Below, piece by piece: positions 25,648-35,691 of a stretch of 64,000 nt of DNA (the stretch's first letter is position 1; each line of letters begins with the position of its first letter). Location: positions 1 to 64,000 of the forward strand of contig CAMJML010000012.1 in the NCBI GenBank assembly GCA_946407015.1, in the 5' to 3' direction. A model generated the notes under the pieces. It was not told where the DNA came from and ran no database searches. It saw only the letters and a program-made list of their open reading frames with translations. A program made the position numbers and the translations under genes. Source of the DNA: an uncultured Selenomonadales bacterium (GTDB lineage: Bacteria; Bacillota; Negativicutes; DSM-1736; Dendrosporobacteraceae).

Positions 25648-26625
25648 TTGATAAAAAATTCTATATTCGGAATAGTCCAAAATGACTTAACCGCATTGGA
25701 AGCCGAGCTGCTTTCTGTAATACACTCTCCAGTCCACCTGATAACAGAGATTAGTGAACATCTTGTACAGGCAGGCGGCAAGCGTTTGCGGCCTGCTCTT
25801 TATTTTTTGTGTGCCCGCTGTGGTGTTGACCATAACAGCCCGGTGAGCATTCAACCCCTCGCAACCGCGATCGAACTTATCCATATGGCCACTTTAGTTC
25901 ATGACGATGTGATCGATAATTCTCCAACACGTCGAGGCATACCGACTGCCAATAGCAAATGGGGTAATCAGATGTCGGTACTGATCGGGGACTTTTTATT
26001 TGCCAAGGCATTCTCCATTGTTGCATCCAGTCATGTTTCCGAGCGGGTTATGCAAGTATTGACTGAAATCATATGTTCAATGTCTGAAGGCGAAATTATT
26101 CAAAACAAAGATACCTTTAATCCAAATCAAAGTGAAATGGAATATTTGGATCGTATCGCTAAAAAAACAGCTGACTTTATTGCTGCAAGCTGTGAACTGG
26201 GTGCATTGACAGCTAAGCTGTCTGATCAGGATGTACAAGCTTTGCGTGAATATGGTTACTCGATTGGTATGGCTTTTCAAATTACCGATGACATTCTGGA
26301 TATAACGGCTTCTACCGAGCAGCTAGGTAAGCCTGCCGGCAATGATTTGCTGCAGGGGATTGTCACACTGCCGGTTCTGTATGCTCTGCAACATAGTCCT
26401 GACGCAGCCGAACTGACTCGTATTGTTTCGACTCGCGGGATGGGCCAGGACATGCTGCAACGCGGTTTGGAAATCATTCATGCCACGGATGCTGTGGACT
26501 ATTCCTATCGTTTAGTAAATGAATATCTCAATCGGGCTAGACAAGTATTGCCTGAGGGGATGCCGTCTGAAATAAAAGAAGCATTTCTGGCTGTAGCTGA
26601 ATTTGTTGAAATGCGCAACTTCTAG
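25648..26625 (+). CDS. Long-chain polyprenyl diphosphate synthase (HepT/IspB-like)
   Basis: A 325-aa trans-prenyltransferase that elongates isoprenoid diphosphates, probably for the quinone side chain. The first aspartate-rich motif is in HDDVID and the second in TDDILD; GGKRLRP and a KTADF segment are also conserved. The small residues before the first motif fit a long-chain product, but length cannot be fixed by eye. I prefer the TTG start at 25648, with TAGGTG upstream; the GTG at 25639 overlaps that site. The FadR-type gene follows at once. Confidence 0.88.
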   Translation: MIKNSIFGIVQNDLTALEAELLSVIHSPVHLITEISEHLVQAGGKRLRPALYFLCARCGVDHNSPVSIQPLATAIELIHMATLVHDDVIDNSPTRRGIPTANSKWGNQMSVLIGDFLFAKAFSIVASSHVSERVMQVLTEIICSMSEGEIIQNKDTFNPNQSEMEYLDRIAKKTADFIAASCELGALTAKLSDQDVQALREYGYSIGMAFQITDDILDITASTEQLGKPAGNDLLQGIVTLPVLYALQHSPDAAELTRIVSTRGMGQDMLQRGLEIIHATDAVDYSYRLVNEYLNRARQVLPEGMPSEIKEAFLAVAEFVEMRNF

Positions 26626-26638
26626 TTTGGAGGCACAT

Positions 26639-27409
26639 ATGTATAAGCCGGTGAAGACAAAAAAAGTCTATGAGGAAATCGTTCATCAGATCAAGCTTTC
26701 AATCCAAGAGGGAAAACTTAAACCTGGTGAGAAGATGCCGTCTGAGCGGGAATTGGCTGAACAATTTAATGCCAGCCGAGCCTCGGTCAGGGAAGCCCTC
26801 AGTGCAATGGAAATGATGGGCATCATCTCCATTCATCCTGGCGAAGGCAGTTATGTGCGTCACTTACCTTCGAACAGCATGCTTGAGACTTTAGCCGCTT
26901 CGGTTCAGACCGAATCGGTAGATATTTTTCACTTACTGGAAATGCGCAAAATTATCGAGTCTGAGATTGCTGCGCTGGCGGCCTTGCGGGCGACTGCTGA
27001 AGATATTGAAGAATTGCGGCACACCTTAGCTGAAATGAAAAACGAAATGGCTGCCGGTGGTCCTGCTGAAGGTCTTGATGCCAAATTCCATTACATTTTG
27101 GTCAAAGCAGCCCGTAATCCAGTGCTGTTAAAAGTGGCACAGACGATTTCTTCGCTTTTGACAAGCAATTACCGTTCCTTGCGTTTGGCTTTATTTTTAA
27201 TTCCCGATATGAATCATATTTTTTACGAATCTCATTGCGGGATCTTTCAGGCCGTTACTGCTAAGAATCCGCAAGCAGCGCGAAAAATGATGTGTGACCA
27301 CTTGGATGCCATTCAAGAGGCCATGCGCTGGTATAAGTATGGCGGTGAAGAGGTATTGAGAATCTTTCCGATGATTTACCAGACTAGACAAAATAAAACC
27401 TTTGAGTAA
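26639..27409 (+). CDS. FadR-subfamily GntR transcriptional regulator (LldR-like)
   Basis: A 256-aa regulator with an N-terminal GntR winged helix (PSERELAEQFNASRASVREA, about residues 35-55) and an all-helical FCD ligand domain (about 95-225). FadR-type regulators sense organic acids; with lactate permeases on both sides it is plausibly a lactate-responsive regulator of them. The ATG at 26639 follows TTTGGAGG. It lies 13 bases after the prenyl synthase and ends at a strong terminator. Ligand and targets are inferred. Confidence 0.88.
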   Translation: MYKPVKTKKVYEEIVHQIKLSIQEGKLKPGEKMPSERELAEQFNASRASVREALSAMEMMGIISIHPGEGSYVRHLPSNSMLETLAASVQTESVDIFHLLEMRKIIESEIAALAALRATAEDIEELRHTLAEMKNEMAAGGPAEGLDAKFHYILVKAARNPVLLKVAQTISSLLTSNYRSLRLALFLIPDMNHIFYESHCGIFQAVTAKNPQAARKMMCDHLDAIQEAMRWYKYGGEEVLRIFPMIYQTRQNKTFE

Positions 27410-27443
27410 CAGTTCTTGCAAATTTGCAAGAACTGTTTTTTTA
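27408..27443 (+). terminator. Intrinsic terminator after the FadR-type regulator
   Basis: 30-bp near-continuous palindrome with arms ACAGTTCTTGCAAA/TTTGCAAGAACTGT, followed by a T tract. It overlaps the stop codon. Confidence 0.92.
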
Positions 27444-27959
27444 TACATTTTCGATTTAAGGAGAGCCTCTGCTTTTTTTTGCAGATAAGCAAGAGCATTC
27501 TTTTATAACGATTCCGGGAAAATTAAAAACCGGGAAATTTGAAGGATTTAACGGATATTCGGCAGCATTTAGCGTGAGTCATAATCTTTTAAAAAAAATC
27601 ATATAAAAGAGTACACCCGAACACGGAAGTAAATGAATTGTAAAAAAACTATTAAAAAATTAATCTTTTGGAAAAATATGCAGGAATTTACATTTCAACG
27701 TAGAATAATCAAAATATAGAAAAAATACAGTTAATTGTAAATTCAGAATATACAATATTATTATTTTTGGCAGGCTGGCCATGCCATCCTGCTGATAATA
27801 AAAACTAGGCTGGGGAGGTGTATTAAAAAAATACAACTAGAGAAAAGTGAATATGTTACCTAGCACTCATACCAAGAAGGGGGGGAGCTTGGCCGTTTTA
27901 GTGGATTATGACCTTATTGTTGATTATTTGAAAATTTACCATTAAAAGGAGTGTATGGA
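27444..27959 (+). other. 516-bp non-coding region upstream of lactate permease 3
   Basis: AT-rich with no credible gene. It contains a 23-bp palindrome (27770-27792) and, 9 bases before it, a weak promoter-like pair TTGTAA (27735) / TATTAT (27756) with a short 15-bp spacer. A G-rich stretch lies near 27881-27887, and the permease ribosome site AAAAGGAG sits at the end. The long leader suggests complex control. Confidence 0.6.
27770..27792. promoter_or_regulatory. Candidate operator palindrome upstream of lldP3
   Basis: Arms GCAGG-c-TGGC and GCCA-t-CCTGC around a CAT centre: nine paired positions per side with one internal mismatch. There is no T tract, so it is not a terminator. The TGGC-n3-GCCA core resembles FadR-type operators, and the site lies between a FadR-type gene and a lactate permease. 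Confidence 0.45.
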
Positions 27960-29603
27960 ATGACGTGGGTTCAGAACTATAACCCCTTAGGTAGTATTGT
28001 AATATCAGCCTTGGTCGCAGCAATTCCGCTATTTATTATTTTATACATGCTGGGTATTAAGCGGTCAAAAGGGCATGTTGCCGCCGCTATTGGTTTGCTT
28101 TCCGCATTTCTAGTTTCAGTATTTGTTTATGGGATGCCAGCCGGCCTGGCAGTTGGATCAATCTTAAATGGTGCCGCATACGGGATCTTCCCGATTGTCT
28201 GGATCGTTATTACAGCCATCTGGGTTTATAATATGACTGTTGAATCCGGTGAATTCGAAATCATAAAAAATTCATTAGCTTCGATTACCGATGACCGTCG
28301 TCTGCAAGCTCTGTTTATTGCATTCGCATTTGGTTCCTTCATCGAAGGTACAGCTGGTTTTGGTACTCCGGTAGCCATTACGGCCGCTATGCTGGTTGGT
28401 CTTGGTTTTAACCCGGTTTATGCCGCAGGTATCTGCTTGATTGCTAATACCGCTCCGGTTGCGTTTGGTGCAATTGGGATTCCGGTTGTTGTTGCCGCTC
28501 AGGTTACTGGTTTAGACCTGATGCATGTCAGCCAAATCGTTGGTCGTCAGTTGCCGTTTCTCTCTATCATCGTACCGCTTTGGTTAGCCGTTACTATGGC
28601 TGGCTGGAAGGGTGCAATGGAAGTATTGCCTGCATTAATTGTAGCCGGTGTTGCTTTTGCCGGAACACAATTCTACACTTCCAACTATGTAAACGCTTAC
28701 CTGCCTGATATTACTTCGGCAGTTGTTACCATTATTGCCTTATTACTCTTCTTAAAAGTTTGGAAACCGGCCAATACCTGGCATTTCCCAGATGAAAAAC
28801 CTTCTCAGGGTATTGTAAAATGCTCTTACTCAACCGGCGAGATTCTTCGCGCTTGGGCTCCTTATCTGATTCTGGCTGCATTGGTATTCCTGTGGGCAGA
28901 TGACAAATTTATCGGCCTTAAAAAGACTTTGGTTAACATCGATAAAGACCTGTTTATCCTTTGGCCTGGACTTCACAACTTAGTTGTCAGAACAGTGCCT
29001 GTTGTACCTAAGGAAGCCTTATATGCAGCAAAATATTCCTTGAATATCCTGTCTGCTGCTGGTACAGCGATTCTCTTCTCCGGTATTATTTCTTTGGCGA
29101 TTATTCCTAACTATGGTATTGGCAAAGCCATTGCTTGCTTTGGCAGAACCGCGAAACAACTGAAATGGCCAATCTTGACTATCGCGATGATTCTTGGTTT
29201 GGCTTACATTATGAACTACTCCGGTATGAGCTCCACGATGGGCTTGGCTTTCACCGCTACTGGCTCACTCTTCCCATTCTTCTCCCCATTCCTCGGCTGG
29301 CTGGGTGTTTTCCTGACAGGTTCTGACACTTCTGCGAATGCATTATTCTGCGGTATGCAGAAAACAGCTGCTGAGCAAGTCGGTGTTGATCCATACCTGA
29401 CTGTTGCTGCTAACTCCTCCGGTGGTGTTTGCGGTAAGATGATTTCTCCACAAAGTATCTCGGTTGCAACAGCTGCAACAGGCTTAGTGGGTGAAGAAAG
29501 TACGATCTTCCGCTTTACGTTAGGACACAGTATTGCGATGATTATCTTTATGGCCGTGCTGACATACCTCCAAGCGTATGCGCTGCATTGGATGTTACCG
29601 TAA
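27960..29603 (+). CDS. lldP: L-lactate permease, paralogue 3
   Basis: A 547-aa LctP-family permease, the most divergent of the three. It keeps FIEGTAGFGTPVAIT, ICLIANTAPVAFGAIG and LTGSDTSANALFCGMQ but differs in the central loop (about 280-350) and the C-terminus. The ATG at 27960 is used because AGGAG lies 8 bases upstream; a GTG at 27951 is part of that site. It has a long regulatory leader downstream of the FadR-type gene and ends with its own terminator. Codon bias is strong, as in paralogue 1. Confidence 0.93.
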   Translation: MTWVQNYNPLGSIVISALVAAIPLFIILYMLGIKRSKGHVAAAIGLLSAFLVSVFVYGMPAGLAVGSILNGAAYGIFPIVWIVITAIWVYNMTVESGEFEIIKNSLASITDDRRLQALFIAFAFGSFIEGTAGFGTPVAITAAMLVGLGFNPVYAAGICLIANTAPVAFGAIGIPVVVAAQVTGLDLMHVSQIVGRQLPFLSIIVPLWLAVTMAGWKGAMEVLPALIVAGVAFAGTQFYTSNYVNAYLPDITSAVVTIIALLLFLKVWKPANTWHFPDEKPSQGIVKCSYSTGEILRAWAPYLILAALVFLWADDKFIGLKKTLVNIDKDLFILWPGLHNLVVRTVPVVPKEALYAAKYSLNILSAAGTAILFSGIISLAIIPNYGIGKAIACFGRTAKQLKWPILTIAMILGLAYIMNYSGMSSTMGLAFTATGSLFPFFSPFLGWLGVFLTGSDTSANALFCGMQKTAAEQVGVDPYLTVAANSSGGVCGKMISPQSISVATAATGLVGEESTIFRFTLGHSIAMIIFMAVLTYLQAYALHWMLP

Positions 29604-29613
29604 AAAAACAGAT

Positions 29614-29651
29614 AAACAAGGACAGTGGGAATCCACTGTCCTTGTTTTTTT
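29614..29651 (+). terminator. Intrinsic terminator after lldP3
   Basis: 15-bp stem AAACAAGGACAGTGG/CCACTGTCCTTGTTT, 4-nt loop, T tract. Confidence 0.93.
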
Positions 29652-29670
29652 ATGAGGGCAAATGTATAAT
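29642..29670 (+). promoter_or_regulatory. Candidate promoter of tatA-tatC
   Basis: -35 TTGTTT (29642-29647), 17-bp spacer, -10 TATAAT (29665-29670). The -35 overlaps the lldP3 terminator tail. Confidence 0.55.
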
Positions 29671-29705
29671 ATATATGTTATGATAAAAATGAAAGGTGTG
29701 ATTGT

Positions 29706-29912
29706 ATGTTTAGTTTCAGCATGCCTGAATTAATATTGATATTAGTCATTGCGCTGGTCGTGTTCGGCCCTGGAAAATTACCGGAAATCGGTAAAGCGTT
29801 AGGGAGAAGCCTTCAGGAGTTTAAAAAGGCTACCAATGAAATGTCTAAAGATGAAACACTCAAAGATGAACCACCTAAAACAGAATTAAAAAAGCCGGAT
29901 GAAACAAAGTGA
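29706..29912 (+). CDS. tatA: Twin-arginine translocase subunit TatA/E
   Basis: A 68-aa protein with one short N-terminal membrane helix (about 6-20), the FGPGKLPE hinge and an amphipathic helix with [10 protein letters not shown], then a charged tail. It forms the pore of the Tat system for folded proteins. GAAAGGTG precedes the ATG. It starts a tatA-tatC unit with no separate TatB, as in many Firmicutes. Confidence 0.95.
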   Translation: MFSFSMPELILILVIALVVFGPGKLPEIGKALGRSLQEFKKATNEMSKDETLKDEPPKTELKKPDETK

Positions 29913-29922
29913 GGTTCGTTCA

Positions 29923-30669
29923 ATGACTGATAAAACAGATCATGATGCTCAGAACGAACAGGAAGAGCAACTAAACGCAGGTGAAATGTCACTGGTCGGT
30001 CATCTGGAAGAATTGCGGCGCCGAATTATTATTTGCCTCGTTGTGATAGGGATAAGTAGTGCTGTTAGTTATTGTTATGCTCAGGAACTTGTACACTTTA
30101 TCACGGCTCCTGCTGGAAAGTTGTATTATATGAATCCGGCAGAAGCTTTTTTTACATACTTAAAGGTGTCGGTTTTTGCCGGATTTTTAGTGAGTCTGCC
30201 GGTTGTCTTGTATCAAGTTTGGGCCTTTGTTGTTCCTGCATTAACCAATAATGAGCGTACGGCGGTCGGTTTATTGGTACCAGCCTCGGTACTCTTGTTT
30301 TTTGTAGGCTTGGCGTTTTCTTATTATCTGGTGTTACCAGCCGGAATAAAGTTTTTTATGGGGTTTGCAACAGAGGATTTGCAACCGCTATTTTCTCTAG
30401 GACAATATTTGTCGTTTGTGCTTTCATTTTTGCTTCCCTTTGGATTTGTCTTTGAATTGCCGTTGTTTATTTTAGTGTTAGCCAAGCTTGGATTTATTAG
30501 CTCCGGATTTTTGGTATTAAAAAGAAAGATTGTCTTGGTGCTCTCCTTTATCATAGGAGCCATTATTTCACCTACACCGGATGTTTTTTCTCAAACGATG
30601 GTAGCGGTTCCCATTGTGATTTTATATGAACTTAGCATTTTAATCGTAAAATACATTTTGCGCAAGTAA
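29923..30669 (+). CDS. tatC: Twin-arginine translocase receptor subunit TatC
   Basis: A 248-aa membrane protein with six hydrophobic segments and the TatC signatures HLEELRRRI near the N-terminus, VYQVWAFVVPAL-like loop residues and ISPTPDVFSQ before the last helix. It recognises twin-arginine signal peptides. The ATG at 29923 follows GTGAGG; an earlier ATG at 29899 would overlap tatA. Confidence 0.96.
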   Translation: MTDKTDHDAQNEQEEQLNAGEMSLVGHLEELRRRIIICLVVIGISSAVSYCYAQELVHFITAPAGKLYYMNPAEAFFTYLKVSVFAGFLVSLPVVLYQVWAFVVPALTNNERTAVGLLVPASVLLFFVGLAFSYYLVLPAGIKFFMGFATEDLQPLFSLGQYLSFVLSFLLPFGFVFELPLFILVLAKLGFISSGFLVLKRKIVLVLSFIIGAIISPTPDVFSQTMVAVPIVILYELSILIVKYILRK

Positions 30670-30685
30670 TGAAAGGAGTATTATT

Positions 30686-32146
30686 TTGGCTTTTACTGAT
30701 TTAAGAGAATTTATTGATGCTTTGGAATCGAGAGGCTGGTTAAAACGCATTCGGGAGAGCGTGGATTGTGATCTGGAAATTACGGAGATCACCGATCGCG
30801 TCTCAAAAATGCAAGGGGATAAAAACGTTGCGTTATTATTTGAGAATGTGAAGGGTTATGATGTGCCTGTTCTGATGAATGCTTTTGGCAGCATGGAACG
30901 GATGGCTCTGGCTTTAGGGGTGGACAAGATTGATGATATTGCCCAGGAAATACGGGAAATACTCAAACTCCCCTATATTTCTCTGCAAAATAAATTAGAC
31001 CTGATCAAAATTGTCCCTCAAGCTAAGAGAGCGATTAATTTTCCGAAATATGTTAAAACAGGTCCTTGCAAAGAAGTGATTATCAAAGATCAGCCTTCTA
31101 TTGAAAAATTTCCAGTCCTAAAATGCTGGCCGGGCGATGCCGGTAAATTTATTACATTGCCGTTGGTCTTTACGAAAAATCCAATTACCGGCAAGCGGAA
31201 TGTGGGGATGTACCGGATGCAAATTTATGACGGTCAAACCACGGGGATGCATTGGCATATTCATAAAAATGGCGCTGAAAACTTCAGAGCTCACCGCGAG
31301 CTAGGTAAAGATAGAATTGAAGTAGCTGTGGCTATCGGTGGAGATCCTGTGCTCACTTATGCGGCTACTGCTCCATTGCCACGGGATATTGATGAAATGG
31401 TGTTTGCCGGTTTCTTACGCAAAAAATCGGTGGAAATGGTCAAATGTGAGACTGTTGATGTTGAAGTACCTGCTCATTCGGAAATCGTTTTAGAAGGGTA
31501 TGTGTTGCTGGATGAGCTGCGTACCGAAGGACCTTTTGGCGATCATACCGGTTATTATTCCTTAGCCGATCAGTATCCGGTATTTCATATTACTTGTATC
31601 ACTCACCGGAAAAATCCAATCTATCCGGCTACGATTGTCGGTAAACCTCCAATGGAAGATTGTTTTCTGGCCAAAGCAACTGAGCGCATTTTTTTGCCGC
31701 TGCTCCAACAGCAGCTTCCGGAAATCATTGATGTCAATTTACCCCTTGAAGGCGTTTTCCATAATTGTGCGATGATTTCAATCAAAAAAAGTTATCCTCA
31801 GCATGCTAAAAAGGTCATGCATGCCATTTGGGGTATGGGACAAATGATGTTTACCAAAATGGTCATTATTGTGGATGAACATGTCAATGTACAGGATACC
31901 AATGAAGTATGGTGGCGTGTTTTTAATAACATTGACGCTCGCCGTGATATTGTTATGGTCGACGGACCGCTTGATGTACTGGATCATTCTTCACCCATGC
32001 CTAATTGGGGAACTAAAGTCGGCATTGATGCCACAAAAACCTGGCCGGAGGAAGGGAACCTGCGGGAGTGGCCGGATGAAATTGTCATGTCTGACGATAT
32101 CAAGCGCATAGTTGATGCGAAGTGGAAGGGTTTAGGTCTTGAATAA
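30686..32146 (+). CDS. UbiD-family decarboxylase (menaquinone/ubiquinone-type)
   Basis: A 486-aa UbiD-family prenylated-FMN decarboxylase. It has the conserved EGPFGDHTGYYS stretch and downstream catalytic region, NVGMYRMQIYDG and MHWHIHKNGA. Such enzymes remove a ring carboxylate in quinone synthesis; the adjacent ubiA-like gene supports this. TTG start with AAAGGAG 8 bases upstream. No UbiX-type flavin prenyltransferase lies in the window, so the cofactor must be supplied from elsewhere. Confidence 0.92.
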   Translation: MAFTDLREFIDALESRGWLKRIRESVDCDLEITEITDRVSKMQGDKNVALLFENVKGYDVPVLMNAFGSMERMALALGVDKIDDIAQEIREILKLPYISLQNKLDLIKIVPQAKRAINFPKYVKTGPCKEVIIKDQPSIEKFPVLKCWPGDAGKFITLPLVFTKNPITGKRNVGMYRMQIYDGQTTGMHWHIHKNGAENFRAHRELGKDRIEVAVAIGGDPVLTYAATAPLPRDIDEMVFAGFLRKKSVEMVKCETVDVEVPAHSEIVLEGYVLLDELRTEGPFGDHTGYYSLADQYPVFHITCITHRKNPIYPATIVGKPPMEDCFLAKATERIFLPLLQQQLPEIIDVNLPLEGVFHNCAMISIKKSYPQHAKKVMHAIWGMGQMMFTKMVIIVDEHVNVQDTNEVWWRVFNNIDARRDIVMVDGPLDVLDHSSPMPNWGTKVGIDATKTWPEEGNLREWPDEIVMSDDIKRIVDAKWKGLGLE

Positions 32147-32987
32147 GCTAAAAGCACATCTTGAAAATATTGCTCTGTCGCACTCTGTGTTTGCTCTGCC
32201 CTTTGCTTACATGGGAGCCTTTTTGGCTGCCGGTAATATCCCGAGTGGCCGGGATATTTGGTGGATTACTTTGGCGATGGTCGGTGCCCGGAGTGCAGCA
32301 TTAGCACTCAATAATTTCATTGATCTGAAATATGATCGTATCCATCCCCGTTTTCAGAACAGACCGATGGTTACCGGGGCCGTAAAGGTGTGGGAAGCCA
32401 TTTTGCTGATTGTAGTCAGTTTAGCTGTTTTTATCATTGCTGCCGCCCAGTTGCATCCTGTTTGTTTGCAACTGGCGCCGTTAGCGGTTATCCCACTGGC
32501 TGTTTATCCTTACATGAAACGCTTTTCCTGGACCTGCCATTTGGTACTGGGGTTAGCCTTATCCATTGCCCCCGTAGGGGCCTGGATGGCGATCCGCGGC
32601 GAATTGACATTACCCATCGCCTTATTAGGCTTGGCGGTCGGTATTTGGATTGCAGGGTTTGATGTCATCTACGGATGCCAGGATGTGGAATTTGACAAGG
32701 CTCATGGTTTAAATTCCATGCCGGTGCGTTTTGGCGTTGATGGAGCTTTACGGCTTTCCAAATGGATGCACCTGATGAGTATTGGCGCTTTTACTGCCGT
32801 AGGATATTTGCTGAATCTTGGTGCTATTTACTATGCCGGAGTATTACTGGCTGCGGTGGTGCTTATTTACCAGCACTCTATTGTCAGTCCGCAGGATTTA
32901 TCCAAGGTGACGCAGGTTTACTTTATGCGCAACGGGCTTGTGGCTATCGTAGTTTGTCTTTTTACCATTGTAAGTCTCGTGTTTTAA
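32139..32987 (+). CDS. UbiA-family prenyltransferase (4-hydroxybenzoate-type)
   Basis: A 282-aa membrane prenyltransferase with eight or nine hydrophobic segments and two Asp-rich motifs: NNFIDLKYDRIHPRFQNRP (about 58-76) and YGCQDVEFDKAHG (about 178-190). It attaches a polyprenyl chain to an aromatic ring. TTG start overlapping ubiD by 8 bases, so translation is coupled. With the UbiD-like enzyme it fits late menaquinone synthesis, possibly of the futalosine type, which the window alone cannot prove. Confidence 0.9.
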   Translation: MNKLKAHLENIALSHSVFALPFAYMGAFLAAGNIPSGRDIWWITLAMVGARSAALALNNFIDLKYDRIHPRFQNRPMVTGAVKVWEAILLIVVSLAVFIIAAAQLHPVCLQLAPLAVIPLAVYPYMKRFSWTCHLVLGLALSIAPVGAWMAIRGELTLPIALLGLAVGIWIAGFDVIYGCQDVEFDKAHGLNSMPVRFGVDGALRLSKWMHLMSIGAFTAVGYLLNLGAIYYAGVLLAAVVLIYQHSIVSPQDLSKVTQVYFMRNGLVAIVVCLFTIVSLVF

Positions 32988-33001
32988 TAGTCTTAATGGA
33001 T

Positions 33002-33035
33002 TGTCATTGCGATTTACTTCGCAATGACACTTTTT
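33002..33035 (+). terminator. Intrinsic terminator after ubiA
   Basis: 11-bp stem TGTCATTGCGA/TCGCAATGACA, 6-nt loop, then CTTTTT. The GTCATTGCGA motif resembles a dispersed palindrome seen in many bacterial genomes, but it appears once in this window. Confidence 0.85.
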
Positions 33036-33083
33036 AAATGGTTGTTCAAACCAGTGAAATATTGATTCAGACGAGGGAGAAAA

Positions 33084-33965
33084 ATGACAGCAAAAATATT
33101 AGAAGGCAAGTACTTTGCAGCTCAAATCAAAGAGAAATGCAAACAAGATATTGAAATGCTTAAAACTGAACATCAGCTTACTCCAGGATTGGCTGTAATC
33201 ATAGTGGGTGAAAACCCGGCATCAAAGGTTTATGTAGCCAATAAACACCGTTCCTGCGAAGAAATTGGAATTTATTCCGAAGTGATCGAATTACCGGCAA
33301 GCACCAGCAAACAGGCTTTGCTGGATAAGATTGAACACTTAAATTGTGATCCTAAGATACATGGGATTTTAGTTCAACTGCCGTTGCCTGAGCACATTAG
33401 AGCTGCTGAAACTGAGATTTTAAATGCAATAAGTCCTGCTAAAGATGTTGATGGATTTCATCCGGTCAACGTAGGAAAACTGGCAATCGGTGAAGAACAT
33501 TTGGTGCCTTGTACTCCATATGGCTGTATTAAGATGCTGGAATTGGCCGATATTCCAATTGCCGGCAAACAGGCCGTCGTGATTGGGCGGAGCAATATTG
33601 TCGGCAAGCCGATGTTTCATTTGCTGCTTGCACGCCATGCTACTGTGACCGTATGTCATTCCCGTTCCAAAGATCTTGCGAATATTACCAGGCAAGCGGA
33701 TATATTGGTTGCAGCGGTTGGAAAACCACATTTTGTTACGGTTGATATGGTCAAACCCGGTGCGGTTGTCATTGATGTCGGGATTAACCGAATTGCAGAT
33801 AAGAAGCTGGTTGGCGATGTTGATTTTGAACAGGTGAAAGAGGTGGCTGGGGCAATCACACCGGTTCCGGGCGGGGTTGGATTATTGACGATCGCTATGC
33901 TGCTGCATAATACCGTAAAAGCAGCTTGTATCATTCATCAAGTGAATGTTAAGGCTTTAGAATAA
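33084..33965 (+). CDS. folD: Methylenetetrahydrofolate dehydrogenase/cyclohydrolase FolD
   Basis: A 293-aa bifunctional enzyme interconverting methylene-THF, methenyl-THF and formyl-THF. Motifs include [16 protein letters not shown] with catalytic Lys, [21 protein letters not shown] and the Rossmann stretch [18 protein letters not shown] precedes the ATG. First gene of a C1 operon: fhs follows after 28 bases. Confidence 0.97.
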   Translation: MTAKILEGKYFAAQIKEKCKQDIEMLKTEHQLTPGLAVIIVGENPASKVYVANKHRSCEEIGIYSEVIELPASTSKQALLDKIEHLNCDPKIHGILVQLPLPEHIRAAETEILNAISPAKDVDGFHPVNVGKLAIGEEHLVPCTPYGCIKMLELADIPIAGKQAVVIGRSNIVGKPMFHLLLARHATVTVCHSRSKDLANITRQADILVAAVGKPHFVTVDMVKPGAVVIDVGINRIADKKLVGDVDFEQVKEVAGAITPVPGGVGLLTIAMLLHNTVKAACIIHQVNVKALE

Positions 33966-33993
33966 CTGTATAATAACAACTAGGAGGAAGGCT

Positions 33994-35661
33994 ATGAAAA
34001 CTGATGTTGAAATTGCTCAAGAGGCTGTCATGAGTTCAATTACTCAGGTCGCTCAGGAACTCCAGCTTACGGATGACGAGCTTGAGTTATATGGAAAATA
34101 TAAAGCAAAGGTTTCTCTTGCTGCCTGGGAACGTATCAAAGACCGGCCGAACGGTAAACTGATTCTTGTTACCGCAATTAATCCGACGCCTGCTGGTGAA
34201 GGGAAAACAACAACTACCGTAGGGTTGGGGGATGCATTACGGCAGCTTGATAAAAAAGTGATGATTGCTCTCAGAGAACCGTCATTAGGACCTTGTTTTG
34301 GGATTAAAGGCGGTGCTGCTGGCGGGGGCTATGCTCAAGTCGTACCGATGGAGGATATTAATTTACATTTTACCGGTGATTTTCACGCAATCACTTCAGC
34401 GCATAATTTATTGGCTGCTGTCATTGATAACCACATCCAGCATGGCAATGAACTGGGGATTGATCCACGGCGCATTACTTGGCGGAGGGTTGTTGACCTA
34501 AATGACCGGGCTTTGCGCTCAATTATTTGTGGATTGGGTGGAAAGATCAACGGAACACCGCGGGAAACAGGTTTTGATATTACGGTTGCCTCAGAAATGA
34601 TGGCTATTTTATGCCTGGCCAGTGATTTGTCTGATATGAAAGCCAGAATCGACCGAATTATTGTGGCTTATACTTATGATAATCAACCGGTTACTGCCGG
34701 ACAACTTCAGGTAACAGGCGCCTTAACGTTATTGTTTAAGGATGCCATCAAGCCCAATTTGGTACAGACACTGGAGAATACCCCGGCCTTTGTTCATGGC
34801 GGGCCATTTGCCAATATTGCTCATGGCTGTAACAGTGTGATGGCTACAAAATTTGCGTTGAAGCTTGCTGATGTTGTTGTTACCGAAGCTGGTTTTGGTG
34901 CTGATCTTGGTGCTGAAAAGTTTCTTGATATTAAATGCCGGTTTGCCGGCTTCCAGCCGGATGCTGTAGTCATCGTAGCCACGGTGAGAGCGCTTAAAAT
35001 GCATGGCGGTGTACCCAAAGCCGAATTAACGAATGAAAATATGACGGCACTTGAACAGGGATTAGCGAACCTGACCAAACATATTGAGAACATGCATAAA
35101 TTTGGTTTGCCAGCAGTTGTTGCTGTCAATGCCTTCCCGACAGATACGCAGCAGGAGTTGAATTTTGTAGCGGAGAAATGCCGTTCGCTGGGAGCGGAAG
35201 TTGCTATCTCCGAGGTTTGGGCCAAGGGGGGCCACGGCGGGCGTGCGTTAGCGGAAAAAGTATTGCAGGCGACGGAGAAAACCAGTCAGTTTAAGTTTCT
35301 CTACGATGATAAAGCTCCGATTAAAACAAAAATTGAGACTATTGCCCGTGAAATGTATGGAGCGGACGGAGTTCATTATACCGCCGCTGCCGAAAAAACC
35401 ATCGTGGAGCTAGCAAAACTGGGATTTGATCATACTCCGATTTGTATGGCTAAAACACAATATTCACTCAGTGACGATGCAGCCAAGCTTGGACGGCCGT
35501 CTGGCTTTACTGTTACGGTACGCGAAATCCGAGTGGCGGCCGGTGCCGGTTTTTTAGTTGCAATTACCGGTGATATTATGACCATGCCAGGATTGCCGAA
35601 ACGGCCGGCTGCCGAAAAGATGGATATTGATAATAATGGAAAAATAATGGGTCTGTTTTAA
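33994..35661 (+). CDS. fhs: Formate-tetrahydrofolate ligase
   Basis: A 555-aa enzyme that makes 10-formyl-THF from formate, THF and ATP, a methyl-branch step of the Wood-Ljungdahl pathway also used in general C1 metabolism. The P-loop [13 protein letters not shown] (about 66-78) and [18 protein letters not shown] are diagnostic. AGGAGGAAGGCT before the ATG. It lies between folD and metF. Confidence 0.98.
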   Translation: MKTDVEIAQEAVMSSITQVAQELQLTDDELELYGKYKAKVSLAAWERIKDRPNGKLILVTAINPTPAGEGKTTTTVGLGDALRQLDKKVMIALREPSLGPCFGIKGGAAGGGYAQVVPMEDINLHFTGDFHAITSAHNLLAAVIDNHIQHGNELGIDPRRITWRRVVDLNDRALRSIICGLGGKINGTPRETGFDITVASEMMAILCLASDLSDMKARIDRIIVAYTYDNQPVTAGQLQVTGALTLLFKDAIKPNLVQTLENTPAFVHGGPFANIAHGCNSVMATKFALKLADVVVTEAGFGADLGAEKFLDIKCRFAGFQPDAVVIVATVRALKMHGGVPKAELTNENMTALEQGLANLTKHIENMHKFGLPAVVAVNAFPTDTQQELNFVAEKCRSLGAEVAISEVWAKGGHGGRALAEKVLQATEKTSQFKFLYDDKAPIKTKIETIAREMYGADGVHYTAAAEKTIVELAKLGFDHTPICMAKTQYSLSDDAAKLGRPSGFTVTVREIRVAAGAGFLVAITGDIMTMPGLPKRPAAEKMDIDNNGKIMGLF

Positions 35662-35691
35662 TCTTTTTACTGAATATGGGGGTAGGGAATA

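Noticed and set aside
33002-33035. Dispersed REP-like repeat family.
   Set aside because: The GTCATTGCGA palindrome occurs once in the window, so it is treated only as a terminator.
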